DNA of 22,787 nt from a virus. A model generated the notes under the pieces. It saw only the letters and a program-made list of their open reading frames with translations, ran no database searches and was not told the DNA's origin. Every line of letters starts with the position of its first letter. Position 1 is the first letter of the stretch. Positions 12,001 to 19,703 of the stretch are shown one piece after another. Made by a program: the position numbers and the translations under genes. The DNA lies in the IMG/VR virus record IMGVR_UViG_3300027770_000270, positions 1 to 22,787 of that record; one strand, written 5' to 3'.

Positions 12001-13432
12001 TTCCAGAAACAATAGGAGGCATAACAGATTGCCCTTGTTTTTCAGATTGAATAATTGGCTTTGATTCAACTTCTTGTATTGGTAAAGCTTCACCCTCCGC
12101 TGGCAACGCCAACCTCTCTCCACTAGGCAACTGTGTCCTTGGCGTGACAATTGGACCTTCTCGTACAATCTCGCCTTGCAGTCCGCGCGTGTCTGGAATA
12201 ATAGCCTCACGATTGATGCCTTGGGATTCAATTGTAAATACGTTTGTCTTCGGCACTGGATCGTTTAAATCGACCAAGCTTTCCTGCATCGGAGTGGTGA
12301 TTCCTCGCCGTTGCATCGCAGCCGTGTCAGCTTGTGTGCCACGGACAATTCCGCGCACACCAGCTTCGGGTAGTTCTGGCACAACAGGTCTAGGCGCGGG
12401 TAGCTCGGCGGTAGGTTGTGGCGTTACTTGCGGCTGTTCGCCTGGGGTAAGTTCAGTCTTATCTAATACCCTGCGTCCACCTAGTTCTACTTCAGTGCGC
12501 CTTGCTCCAGCTACGCCCCTTGCCTGTGTTCTTTGTGCTTCGGCCAGTATGCCATTCCAATCCCTAAACTCCGCTTCTGTGGCATTACCAGATTTAACCC
12601 TTTCATTCAACGACAACGCCTGCTCTCGGTTATACCCCTTAATCCTTGACCCACTCCCCAGCCCAGCAAAGGCCGCACCGAATAAGGCATCTGTGGCGAT
12701 TGTGCTAGGCGTAACCTCTCCTCCAGTAACTGCCCTCACGCCCGTTCCAACCCCAGCACCTATCCCAGCCCCCGTGGCTACGGTCTTACCCAGTTCCTGC
12801 GCTGCTCTCTTTGCGCCTAATTCTTGAAACAATGTCTTGCCAGCTTGGACTAATTGCTTCGCGCCAACCGTACCCATCACAACCTCTGGCGCGTACTGGC
12901 CAGCGGTGGCATAACCTGGAGCAATTTGTTTAGATACCTCTATTTTTTTTGGAACATTTCCCAAGGGGAAGTTTCTTAACGCAACATCAGCCAATTCTGC
13001 GCCAGCAATTGATCCAGCAACACCTCCAGCGACAGCCCCTACTGGTCCGCCTACAGCCGCGCCACCAATTCCACCAAGCAATCCGCCACCAACAGCTCCC
13101 ACGCCTTTTCCAAAACCAGCCAAACCAGCTATTGCCTTTGCGCCGACCTGAGAAGGCACATCAACAGCCTCTTTATTTACGAAGTCATCAATCTCAACAT
13201 CTTGTTCTGGCGTGTAATCTGGAAGTGTGGATGCGTATTGTTTGGTTTCCGTACCCCATTGGCGAGCCAAGTCAACCTGCTCTGGATAGGTAAGGGTCTT
13301 GTAGTCTTCTGAAGCCTTGATCTCGCTCCACGCTGGGGGTTCTTCTGGCTTTGGCGGTGGTTCTGCTTCTACTGGCATGCCTGCCAGTTGCCTAATACGA
13401 TTGGCTGATGATAGCTCTAGGGCTTCAGCCAT
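9071..13432 (-). CDS. Large internal virion (DNA-ejection) protein, 1453 aa
   Basis: This is the largest gene of the window. A proline-rich start is followed by a Gly/Ala-rich hydrophobic stretch at about residues 98-150 (AGFGKGVGAVGGG, GGAAVGGPVGAVAGG). A second such stretch lies near 210-240 (GAGIGAGVGTGV). Low-complexity hydrophobic segments like these are usual in ejected proteins that enter the cell envelope. The later part, with AFQLYSMANAWVKWGKTVGSIQAQFRNPISN, recalls the 'large polyvalent protein-associated' domains of phage ejection proteins. The C-terminus is a charged helix. It is the positional counterpart of T7 gp16 or of P22-type ejection proteins. Start ATG 13432 comes one base after the upstream TAA. 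Role in DNA delivery is inferred. Confidence 0.7.
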   Translation of the reverse strand: MAEALELSSANRIRQLAGMPVEAEPPPKPEEPPAWSEIKASEDYKTLTYPEQVDLARQWGTETKQYASTLPDYTPEQDVEIDDFVNKEAVDVPSQVGAKAIAGLAGFGKGVGAVGGGLLGGIGGAAVGGPVGAVAGGVAGSIAGAELADVALRNFPLGNVPKKIEVSKQIAPGYATAGQYAPEVVMGTVGAKQLVQAGKTLFQELGAKRAAQELGKTVATGAGIGAGVGTGVRAVTGGEVTPSTIATDALFGAAFAGLGSGSRIKGYNREQALSLNERVKSGNATEAEFRDWNGILAEAQRTQARGVAGARRTEVELGGRRVLDKTELTPGEQPQVTPQPTAELPAPRPVVPELPEAGVRGIVRGTQADTAAMQRRGITTPMQESLVDLNDPVPKTNVFTIESQGINREAIIPDTRGLQGEIVREGPIVTPRTQLPSGERLALPAEGEALPIQEVESKPIIQSEKQGQSVMPPIVSGMITTARQAAEDFTKRISNVKYAPYVEGQKRESILFDLDGKQYKAELKGRNKDFMLGENANANAGLASRAFLDGDAIEIKGKTTIPRPMRGKTGEGGFIVSDVQEGAAKVAQKWLTTEGNLPKEMFDIMEAKGSRTQAMLKQIDFTLKDLLNAAKKLNKQSKLTPEQSLQVDQFLRGYLPINNLPEPLQPIVQQMRRQLDNLSEGLIQSGVFSQEVGPSGMSKADMIRMNKGEYLTRSYEKFDNPKYNVELVKQRNPAAYANAENFVRTQMKAASPATTEAEVQGKIKELVEGGMDKPFESLIQSAGIGKKLGITKARQDIPEQIRFLMGEYNDPVINYARSASKMINLLQSQEQLNKLKEFGVANKLFFERPTGNAATQIAADGSDTRSPLNGLYAEKDLVDAIENFEMFHKGGTAFQLYSMANAWVKWGKTVGSIQAQFRNPISNVLIEVVNGNFNFGGNLKPVKTILAEFGVPSVDTKEGRAYLTRAAQLGVYDNTVLNEFTQMLKDAQQYKGSTIDLAEELSAKAGKLARTGAGFVRKGVKVGIETLNKTYRAGDNLFKLMAWENEAKQLMDGRGLSRLEAEVIAAERVKNTRPTYSRVPRIIKAFRLQPLIGNFVSWPSEMLRILPNTLRYAGEDMKTPGMRRYGLQRLIGMLAGTSAVYGLVELAKWATGFNDRKADALRRFVAPYQKNAALMPTGMDGKDVGYVDISYTSPYEIFMGPVQAVAAGRDPEEKILGAIKEFTEAYIGPSILANSIISAYYGKTPQGRTIRNPQDTFTDQSLDVISYVLRQNEPATVSQIRRIGYALSGQPDTSVSRYGRIYKPSEELSALFGIRPQSINVSKALESKASRFNTDMADVGRIFTETYGAVGNVPEAKVREQFDKMQNRRRIMFDEANKDFHAAMMLGLSRSEAISAMRAGGMGVDNASAIANNKYRDYKISKSLTKSMRRELSPEEMQKRQEIGRELMMQQGE

Positions 13433-13433
13433 T

Positions 13434-14207
13434 TTATCTGCCTAGTCTTGTTTTAATCCAGCTTGCAGCTTGTGGTTCAACCTTACCCTCAAGAGCATCT
13501 TTCAGCTGATTCTTCATAAATTGAGGAGTTATATCAGAATCTAGCAGTTGTATAGCTTGAGGTACAGTAACAAAAATTGGATTTCCATTTGCAGCTATTA
13601 GAGGAATTTTTCCGCTTGCCGCTGCCCCAGTAAGTTTACTTCTTACATCAGCACTTGCCATTTTAATTGCTGTATCTCTTGATTGACCCTCTGCTTCATA
13701 GGTTGCCGCAACTTGCGGAACTTGGGTACGATAAATTTGACTATAAACATCTGCTCCAGCAGTACCAACTTCTGAAGCAAGAACAGTGCGTTTCACCCCG
13801 CCAAGGTTTATGTCGGCAGAAGGAAGCAAAGATTTCTCGCCAGCAAGGTAGTTCTTTGCGGCATCAACTCTTGCTTGTCTTGCTCTTGCCTCAACATCAA
13901 GTTCGCCCTGCATCTTGGTTGCTTCAAGTATGCTCGGTCCGCCCTTGGCGGTCATCTTTGCGCCCATTTCCTCGCCAATTGGAATGCCAACATCCTTTTG
14001 CTTTTCTTGCTCAAGAAATGCGGCAATATCACCAGCTTTTGACGCTCTTCCAATTGCGGTTGACATATCGGCTTCCTCTTGGCTCTTTGCAATATCCATG
14101 CGAAGTTTCTGAAGTTTTAACGCATCTTCTTCAGCCTTCATTGCCTTTGCCTGCTTGTATGCATCGCTTTCAAATAGCGTTAATGGTCCGTATGATACTC
14201 TGTCCAT
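13434..14207 (-). CDS. Probable internal virion protein, 257 aa
   Basis: The N-terminal third is a long charged helix (YKQAKAMKAEEDALKLQKLRMDIAKSQEEADM), probably coiled coil. An Ala/Gly-rich middle and a C-terminal part with PQAIQLLDSDITPQFMKNQLKDAL follow. No catalytic motif is visible. A good AAAGGAT ribosome-binding site precedes ATG 14207. It lies between two other alanine/glutamine-rich structural genes, in the position of the small ejection proteins of podoviruses, which supports a structural role. A 180-residue plus-strand frame over the same bases is a shadow. Confidence 0.55.
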   Translation of the reverse strand: MDRVSYGPLTLFESDAYKQAKAMKAEEDALKLQKLRMDIAKSQEEADMSTAIGRASKAGDIAAFLEQEKQKDVGIPIGEEMGAKMTAKGGPSILEATKMQGELDVEARARQARVDAAKNYLAGEKSLLPSADINLGGVKRTVLASEVGTAGADVYSQIYRTQVPQVAATYEAEGQSRDTAIKMASADVRSKLTGAAASGKIPLIAANGNPIFVTVPQAIQLLDSDITPQFMKNQLKDALEGKVEPQAASWIKTRLGR

Positions 14208-14217
14208 AAATTATCCT

Positions 14218-16002
14218 TTATCCGAATTTAAGCGGGCTAAGAAGACTGCCAATTCCACCAGCAATCTGAGCAAACTGCGATGCTCCACTCGGTTGCCTAG
14301 AAATTGCCCCAACCTGTGCGCCATAGGTATTGGCCTGATACCCAGCCAGCGAGCTATAAAGATTGTTAAACGCATTGGTAAGCGCAACTGGAATCTCTGG
14401 GCTTGTTGTCTGATAGAAGTTAGCAGCCGTAGACGGTTGTTGGTTAAATCCACCAGGTAATGCTTGATTGGCTTGGATGTAGTTCTGGAACGCATTCTGT
14501 TGTCCAGCCGTTCTTGCTTGTGCAAGGTTGTAAACAGAAGGTCCGCCAGCAACGAAGTTGGCCGCCGCGCCCATTCTGTTCTGCTGTAACGCATCCCTAA
14601 AGGCAATATCGCCACGAAGAGCATCAGACATGGTTTGACCAGATGTTAGGAATTGACCACCAGCACCAAGCTTAGACTGCTGAAGCGCGTTTCTTAATTG
14701 TACATCCCTAGCCAGCGCATCTCCAGTTGTTTGACCAGAGGATAAGAATTGAGATGCCGCGCCGTAGCGAGCGAGCTTTCTTTCTTCACCAGCGCGACCA
14801 GTTGTGACTGCTTCCTCGACCGCAGGGGCAACACCAAAGATATTGCCGCGAGCAGTCTGAGCAGCCCGCGCGGCTTGCTGGTATTGCCTTTGTTCCTCTG
14901 CTCCCAATTGCGCGCCAAGGGAGATTTGCGACATCGCCTCGCCCTCAATCCTCCTACGCAATGCTTCAGTTTCGGCTGTGGTTGTCGCGCCAATTGGTGA
15001 CTTAGAATAATCCCTATAACCCTTTTCAAGTTCTGCTCTAAACGCCTCAGTCTGTGCGTTCTGAGTTTGACCAATAGGCGCAGTCGCCGTCTCGCGATAC
15101 TTTCTACCAAGGGCAACCGATGTGTCGTAAGACTCTGGATCAATCTGGCGGAGTTGCTGGCTGGCGCGTTCTTCGGGTAACTGCAAGAAAGACCTAAAGG
15201 AAGTAATTTCCTTGGCTGCTTCGGGTGAGCCAGCGGCAATGGGCTTGAAATTCTTTATTTGATTCGTTGCATCTGCAACTGCACTACGCACACTTGTCAA
15301 ATCCTTCTTTAATCCATCTACATAAACTTGGCTGGCAGTCCTCTGCGCGCTATTGGCTGGAAGAGTGGCAAGAAGTTTCTCTGCTGCTGTCAGTCTTTCC
15401 TGAATCCCAACCGCCTGAGTATTGCCAAGATCAACCACATTTTTATAGCGATTTGATTTGGCCGTATTATAATCATTAAGTATTTGGGCGTCTGAAACTT
15501 GAAAATTTAATTTAGATGCAAGCGGGGAAGCACCATAATTGCGTTCAGCCGAAAGAGCTAAAAGCACTGGATCTGTTCTCGCCTGAGCCAACTGCTGGAT
15601 GCCACCAGCAACTGCGTTGTAAGTGCCAGTTTGCTGGTTAAAGTTCGGTGTGCCACCAGTGTAAAGCATATTAGAAGCTTGCAGATTGTTTTGTAGTCCA
15701 GTTCCAGCTAGGTTAGCAATTTGGCTTGCAGCAGCAGTTTTTGCGTTTTCTTGACTAGTAACATCGGCAAGACGCTTTTCGTATGTGTCTTGAAGGTTTT
15801 TAATGTTGGTTTGTTGTTGCTTTGCAAGCGCATTTTGAGCGTCAAATAAATTTGTGTATGGGAAATCTTTTTTAGCCTTATCGTAATCCCTTCGGTCGTT
15901 TTCATTCCCATCTCCATAAAGCGTCAAAGTTTCAACTACCCCACTAGGACTAACCCTGTATTTTGCTGGATACCGCGAAAAAATATCAGTAAATTGCGCC
16001 AT
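14218..16002 (-). CDS. Probable internal virion protein with 32-residue repeats, 594 aa
   Basis: The product begins MAQFTDIFSRYPAKYRVSPSG and is rich in Gln, Ala and Asn with long helical stretches (FDAQNALAKQQQTNIKNLQDTYEKRL). It carries two and a half copies of a 32-residue repeat, GA(A/G)xQFLxSGQTxxDALxxD, at DNA 14572-14763. Composition and position fit a T7 gp15 or P22-type ejection protein. The ATG at 16002 follows the upstream TAA by one base; a TTG at 16017 would add five residues but lies inside the previous gene. No family recognised with certainty. Confidence 0.6.
   Translation of the reverse strand: MAQFTDIFSRYPAKYRVSPSGVVETLTLYGDGNENDRRDYDKAKKDFPYTNLFDAQNALAKQQQTNIKNLQDTYEKRLADVTSQENAKTAAASQIANLAGTGLQNNLQASNMLYTGGTPNFNQQTGTYNAVAGGIQQLAQARTDPVLLALSAERNYGASPLASKLNFQVSDAQILNDYNTAKSNRYKNVVDLGNTQAVGIQERLTAAEKLLATLPANSAQRTASQVYVDGLKKDLTSVRSAVADATNQIKNFKPIAAGSPEAAKEITSFRSFLQLPEERASQQLRQIDPESYDTSVALGRKYRETATAPIGQTQNAQTEAFRAELEKGYRDYSKSPIGATTTAETEALRRRIEGEAMSQISLGAQLGAEEQRQYQQAARAAQTARGNIFGVAPAVEEAVTTGRAGEERKLARYGAASQFLSSGQTTGDALARDVQLRNALQQSKLGAGGQFLTSGQTMSDALRGDIAFRDALQQNRMGAAANFVAGGPSVYNLAQARTAGQQNAFQNYIQANQALPGGFNQQPSTAANFYQTTSPEIPVALTNAFNNLYSSLAGYQANTYGAQVGAISRQPSGASQFAQIAGGIGSLLSPLKFG
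14572..14763 (-). repeat. 96-bp coding repeat in the 594-aa virion protein
   Basis: Two adjacent 32-codon units (14668-14763 and 14572-14667) encode SQFLSSGQTTGDALARD...ALQQSKL and GQFLTSGQTMSDALRGD...ALQQNRM. A degenerate third start (GAAANFVAGG) follows. The units are diverged in DNA, so the duplication is old. Confidence 0.75.
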
Positions 16003-16003
16003 T

Positions 16004-16489
16004 TTATTTAGTCCCAACTGTTAAATTTGGACTACCAATGTTCGTGCCAATCGTGCCGTAAAAATCAACTGGTCCTGGCTGGCGATTAAACGCTACATTC
16101 TGCTCAATTGAGGCATAAGGCGATGTGCCATAAAGACGCTCGAACTGCCTAGTCATTTGATCGCCCAATCCGCGATTCAAGGCATACGCTTGTGGGCTAG
16201 TCTCATATTGCCTGCGAAGAGATTCTAGGGTGCGTTGTGGGCCGTACTGACGCTCTAATTGCATCCCAGCCTGCACGCCTGCCTGTTGGTCTAGTGCGGC
16301 AAGTTGGCGTTCCAACGCTCGCTGTTGAGGCATATACTGGACGCGAAGCTTATTTTCAAGAGCAGCAAGCTCTGGAGACTTCTCGATATAAGTATCAATA
16401 TTCTTCTTATACGCCTCTGCATTAGCCTGCGCTACCGCTGACGGATCGGGCGGTGGGGGCGGTGAAGGAATAGATGGTGAGCCACCCAT
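16004..16489 (-). CDS. Small proline-rich-start structural protein, 161 aa
   Basis: The N-terminus is MGGSPSIPSPPPPPDPSAVAQ. It is followed by a helical, Gln/Arg-rich body (ALENKLRVQYMPQQRALERQLAALDQQAG, LESLRRQYETSPQAYALNRGL) and a Gly/Asn-rich tail. A poly-proline head followed by a coiled body is common in small phage virion proteins next to ejection genes. AGGG stands six bases before ATG 16489. It comes between the GNAT-like gene and the 594-residue virion protein. No domain recognised. Confidence 0.6.
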   Translation of the reverse strand: MGGSPSIPSPPPPPDPSAVAQANAEAYKKNIDTYIEKSPELAALENKLRVQYMPQQRALERQLAALDQQAGVQAGMQLERQYGPQRTLESLRRQYETSPQAYALNRGLGDQMTRQFERLYGTSPYASIEQNVAFNRQPGPVDFYGTIGTNIGSPNLTVGTK

Positions 16490-16490
16490 A

Positions 16491-16859
16491 TTAGACCCTA
16501 GCCTTTCGCATAAAACTCATATAGCAATAACTCCTTGGTTTACCAGAACGATTAAAGGTGATCCGCTTGCGAGGACCGAATCTCTCCCAAAGGAGGAACA
16601 GCAAGCATCGTAAGGATTTAGCACCTTTTGAGGAGATAGTCAAATCAACAAACACATTCTCACCGTCTTCGCTATGCACATAATGGTCAGGCTTTTGTCC
16701 ATCCTTTATGCACCTAGCCAAAGCCACCCCAGCAATCCCATCCTTATCCTCCACAATGCCAACCATGCCCTGCTTCTCAAACCAGCCGTACCAAGCCTCA
16801 AGGTTAGGCCACATCGACTCTGGAACACCGCTTTGCTCAATATACTCAACAGCCGTCAT
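16491..16859 (-). CDS. Small GNAT-like phage protein, 122 aa
   Basis: The sequence has a helix-strand layout (EAWYGWFEKQGMVGIVEDKDGIAGVALARCI) with a central strand pair, ENVFVDLTISSKGAKSLRCLLFLLWERFG, where the 'strand - turn - long helix' step resembles the acetyl-CoA site of GNAT enzymes. The Q/RxxGxG/A loop itself is not clear, so the call is tentative. The C-terminus RITFNRSGKPRSYCYM is basic. It starts with ATG at 16859, overlapping the stop of the tail protein by four bases, with GAGGTG upstream. Small proteins of this type often sit in the tail modules of T7/P22-like phages. Confidence 0.45.
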   Translation of the reverse strand: MTAVEYIEQSGVPESMWPNLEAWYGWFEKQGMVGIVEDKDGIAGVALARCIKDGQKPDHYVHSEDGENVFVDLTISSKGAKSLRCLLFLLWERFGPRKRITFNRSGKPRSYCYMSFMRKARV

Positions 16860-18679
16860 ATATTCTTTTGCACCTCAATGGTGTCGGGGTTGGCTGCAAG
16901 CATAATTTGCTTAATAGAAAGTTTCCTGCTTGGAGCCTCCATCTTAAACTTCATATTACGCCACTTCTGGTAAGACCTTAAACTATCAGCCCTAAAATTG
17001 TAGGTCTGAGCCGAAAGTGTGGCTGGAAGCGTAAATGGAAGGGTCAACCCCCCTGGAGTCGATGTGTCAACACCAGTTCCAAGTGTCACATATTGGGAGT
17101 CTGTCTCCCGCTTCATTCCTATCGTACATCCAGTAGCCGTTGAGTAATAGTATTCCATCTCATAGTGCGAACCATACTTCTTTGAAATCTTGTCATCAAA
17201 ATCATACGCCTTGGTCACAACGTATGACGTATAGGATGTCCCATAATCCTTAAACTCGGTATTGCCATCGCCCTGTAGGTCTGGGTCAAGGTAATCGTAA
17301 AGATGTCCAACTTGCCCTGTCGGGCTACCAATCGCAAGCTTCACGCAGTTTGTTGAGTAACCACCAGAAAAGTTTGTCTTTGTCATCGCGCTTGCAGCTA
17401 TTGACCATAAGCCTTCAAATGAACCAAACAGCGTGTTGTAAACAAGCACATAATTGCAGGTTGTTGAATTATCAAGCGGAAGAGATAGATAGTATCTATT
17501 GTTATGGAACGCTGCGTTGGCATCGCCTATGTAGCTTCGGTTAATTCTTGCAATAATGTTTTTTACTGGCTCGGTAAGGGTTGGTCCGACTGCGTAGAAA
17601 TCATCAGCCGCAGACCTGACAACGCTTCTGATCCCATCGTTGGACAAAAAGAACACATCCTTGTTTGTGAAGATTGCAGATGCAGCAGCCTGACATCCAA
17701 TCTTATCGTTAATAAGCCTTACCGTCCATCCAGACGCTGTAGTTGCGGTTGGGTCTGCGGTTACTAAATAAATCTTGTTTGGCTTGAAAACTAGAAGTTC
17801 ATAGTCAAAGAAAGGCTGGATTGCAATAATGTCCTCTCCGTCATTCCCACCGACAACAATGCTATTTGTCGATTTCCATATCTCAGCATCAAGGATATCT
17901 GATGCGTAAAGCGTGTTTCGATTATCTCCAGTTCCTACTGCAAAAAGTCTATTTGTAAAATTTCTGATTAAACGTAGGCCAGCAGGCGAAAGAGCAGACA
18001 CGCTGGCTGTTGCTGTTGCGCCAGACCCACCTCCTCCAGTAATTGTAACTGTAGGTGCTGAAGTGTATCCAGATCCAGCCGAACCACCAGGAATAGTAAT
18101 GGCTGATACTTTATTAGAGACAACTGATGCAACTGCTGTTGCCGTTGTTCCGTAACCTAGGCTTGGTGCTGCAATTGTTACTGTTGGTACTGATGTGTAG
18201 CCAGAGCCATCGTTTGTAACTGTAATTGAAAGAACGCTTGTGCCTTGCCTGTAATAATTTGTTCCATTTGTGAAATAAATATAACTTGCGCCATCCGTAT
18301 AATAAAGCCTCTCATTAAATTGGGTAAAATTAACTGGAACAGCACCGCTTGTCACAGTGCCAGCAGTTGTTGCAAAACTTGTTGCACTTGTTGTTTGAGA
18401 GAGCCTTCCATTGCAGGCTACAATAATTCTTTCAAAATTTGCCGTATCAAAGTAATGCATTCCTTGAATTGCTGAACCACTTGATACATTTGTTGATACC
18501 GTTTCAATTCCCTGCCTGGTCTGTAGGTTCCCAGACGGACTGATCGTCATGTTATAAATATCGCTGGCTTGATTATTCCCAATTGAACTTGGGGAAATGC
18601 CAGAAGCCTGCCCACCCTCAAAGCTGGGCGATCCAGCTATAGCCAATACATCGTCTGTTGTGTCTATGTAGAGAGGCAT
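16856..18679 (-). CDS. Tail nozzle / stabilisation protein (T7 gp12 or P22 gp10-like)
   Basis: The 607-residue product has the repeated short strand motifs of a beta-propeller: IQGMHYFDTANFERIIVACNGRLSQ, FNERLYYTDGASYIYF, NRLFAVGTGDNRNTLYASD, YELLVFKPNKIYLVT, NDGIRSVV, NNRYYLSLPL. This pattern is typical of the podovirus tail hub placed below the adaptor. A 75-residue insert (about 151-228) contains two copies of GSGYTS(V/A)PTVTI. The C-terminus, with YSTATGCTIGMKRETDSQY and RSYQKWRNMKFKMEA, is beta-rich. It follows the gp11-like adaptor gene, the same order as gp11-gp12 in T7. AAGG before ATG 18679. The family is inferred from pattern and order. Confidence 0.7.
   Translation of the reverse strand: MPLYIDTTDDVLAIAGSPSFEGGQASGISPSSIGNNQASDIYNMTISPSGNLQTRQGIETVSTNVSSGSAIQGMHYFDTANFERIIVACNGRLSQTTSATSFATTAGTVTSGAVPVNFTQFNERLYYTDGASYIYFTNGTNYYRQGTSVLSITVTNDGSGYTSVPTVTIAAPSLGYGTTATAVASVVSNKVSAITIPGGSAGSGYTSAPTVTITGGGGSGATATASVSALSPAGLRLIRNFTNRLFAVGTGDNRNTLYASDILDAEIWKSTNSIVVGGNDGEDIIAIQPFFDYELLVFKPNKIYLVTADPTATTASGWTVRLINDKIGCQAAASAIFTNKDVFFLSNDGIRSVVRSAADDFYAVGPTLTEPVKNIIARINRSYIGDANAAFHNNRYYLSLPLDNSTTCNYVLVYNTLFGSFEGLWSIAASAMTKTNFSGGYSTNCVKLAIGSPTGQVGHLYDYLDPDLQGDGNTEFKDYGTSYTSYVVTKAYDFDDKISKKYGSHYEMEYYYSTATGCTIGMKRETDSQYVTLGTGVDTSTPGGLTLPFTLPATLSAQTYNFRADSLRSYQKWRNMKFKMEAPSRKLSIKQIMLAANPDTIEVQKNI
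17996..18229 (-). repeat. Two-copy GSGYTSxPTVTI insert within the tail protein
   Basis: Residues 151-188 and 192-228 are two diverged copies of a ~38-residue unit with the core GSGYTS(V/A)PTVTI followed by a Gly-rich turn and ATAxAxV. It interrupts the propeller between blades and looks like an added surface module. Confidence 0.75.
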
Positions 18680-18691
18680 AAAGCCTTACTT

Positions 18692-19390
18692 TTAAGCCGA
18701 GAACATTTCTTCTATTGTTAATTCACCCAGGCTTTGCGGAGTAATCTGTTTAACGCCCCCAACTTGGCTCAACTCATAGTTAGCCATGGCTGCAAGATCG
18801 GAGTTCGCGCCCTGCGTAATTACCTGCGCCTTTGTATACTGACGCTCACGCTCAAGTGCATCTGCATGAGTTAAGGCAAGAACCAAGTGATGAACGTGGG
18901 GTAGGCGAAGTTCGTCACCAAGAGCGTCATTGGACGGAGGAAAGTCAACGATATAGTTGGAGCGAGTGATGCACTTTAACTTTTCAATAACTCGCAGTGG
19001 GATTGTTCCAGATGTTGCAAGCCTTGGATACAAGTCAAGCTCTGCAACGCCACTGCTGTTTCGACCTGTGAAATGGTATGTATCTGGATCGCCTGTTCGC
19101 TCATCGGATAGCAAGCCTGGGTCTTGGCTGATAATGGTGGCCAAATCAACAGGATCAACCTCGGCATCATTGTAAGCCACGGAAAGAGGGGTTTCTACAT
19201 TCGTGCCAAGCGTGATTGTGCGGCTTGTGCCAACAGAATAGGTGGAGTTGGTTACAGTCTCGCGCCAAGGGGCAAAGTCCCATACACGCCGATAAGCCAA
19301 GCTTGCGGCCTTTTGCAGAAAGGTAAGCGTGTCCGAGTCGGTCTTGCCAACCTTCTCGCCTGCGTACTGAGCGATTTCGGTTAGGGTCAT
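18692..19390 (-). CDS. Head-tail adaptor / tail tubular protein A (T7 gp11-like)
   Basis: The 232-residue product begins MTLTEIAQYAGEKVGKTDSD, then LTFLQKAASLAYRRVWDFAPWRET. This is the helical N-terminus typical of gp11-type adaptors, in which a helix is followed by the 'RIYDFRPWR'-like segment. A beta-rich middle (TITLGTNVETPLSVAYND, DTYHFTGRNSSGVAELDLYPR) and a helical end (LVLALTHADALERERQYTKAQ) follow. Such proteins form the ring between portal and nozzle. It starts immediately after the TAA of the preceding gene and precedes the nozzle-like gene by twelve bases. Assignment rests on pattern and gene order. Confidence 0.7.
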   Translation of the reverse strand: MTLTEIAQYAGEKVGKTDSDTLTFLQKAASLAYRRVWDFAPWRETVTNSTYSVGTSRTITLGTNVETPLSVAYNDAEVDPVDLATIISQDPGLLSDERTGDPDTYHFTGRNSSGVAELDLYPRLATSGTIPLRVIEKLKCITRSNYIVDFPPSNDALGDELRLPHVHHLVLALTHADALERERQYTKAQVITQGANSDLAAMANYELSQVGGVKQITPQSLGELTIEEMFSA

Positions 19391-19702
19391 TTAGTTATTC
19401 CAAGGGAAAGGAACAACTGAAACTTGGGGGTTTAGAATGTCGTTGATTTGCTCGGAAAGGCTTGCTTCAAGTCCAGCAATGTCAACTGAGGAAGTAACCC
19501 AAGACTTCACAACATCTTCAGTCAGTTGATTGAATGGAATAAATGAACTGCTTGGTTGGTAGAATGAAGATGTTCCATAACGAGCGCACGTTGCGCTACC
19601 TTCGGTTGCGGTGTATTCCCAATCAACCTCAACAACAAAGTCTTGCTTGTTGTCCAATTCTTTTGCTGCTCGGAGTTGCTTGATGTTTAGATTGTATTCC
19701 AT
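19391..19702 (-). CDS. Tail-associated small protein, 103 aa (DUF7936-like)
   Basis: The layout is a strand-rich first half (NKQDFVVEVDWEYTATEGSATCARYGTSSF), then FIPFNQLTEDVVKSWV, a helix (LEASLSEQINDILNP), and a C-terminal VVPFPWNN. A ~100-residue phage family with the order 'V.WR..A..g......YG', 'f.pf..LTe..v..Wv', 'E..l...i....nP', 'lPW' is found beside tail or fibre genes and is listed, from memory, as DUF7936. The fit is good but not checked. It lies between the fibre and adaptor genes, one base after the fibre stop and directly before the adaptor ATG. Confidence 0.6.
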   Translation of the reverse strand: MEYNLNIKQLRAAKELDNKQDFVVEVDWEYTATEGSATCARYGTSSFYQPSSSFIPFNQLTEDVVKSWVTSSVDIAGLEASLSEQINDILNPQVSVVPFPWNN

Positions 19703-19703
19703 A

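Noticed and set aside
12144-12827. 227-residue plus-strand frame
   Set aside because: It lies opposite the 1453-residue gene, has skewed Pro/Ser/Ala composition and no ribosome-binding site; it is a shadow.
12943-12950. Run of eight A on the minus strand in the 1453-residue gene as a programmed frameshift site
   Set aside because: The frame continues normally on both sides and no useful alternative product was seen; it remains at most a sequencing-error risk.
13667-14209. 180-residue plus-strand frame
   Set aside because: It covers the 257-residue virion gene in antisense and is Leu/Gln/Arg-rich as expected for a shadow.
14694-15239. 181-residue minus-strand frame in another phase of the 594-residue gene
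   Set aside because: No ribosome-binding site, Leu/Arg-rich composition and full overlap with a better-supported gene.
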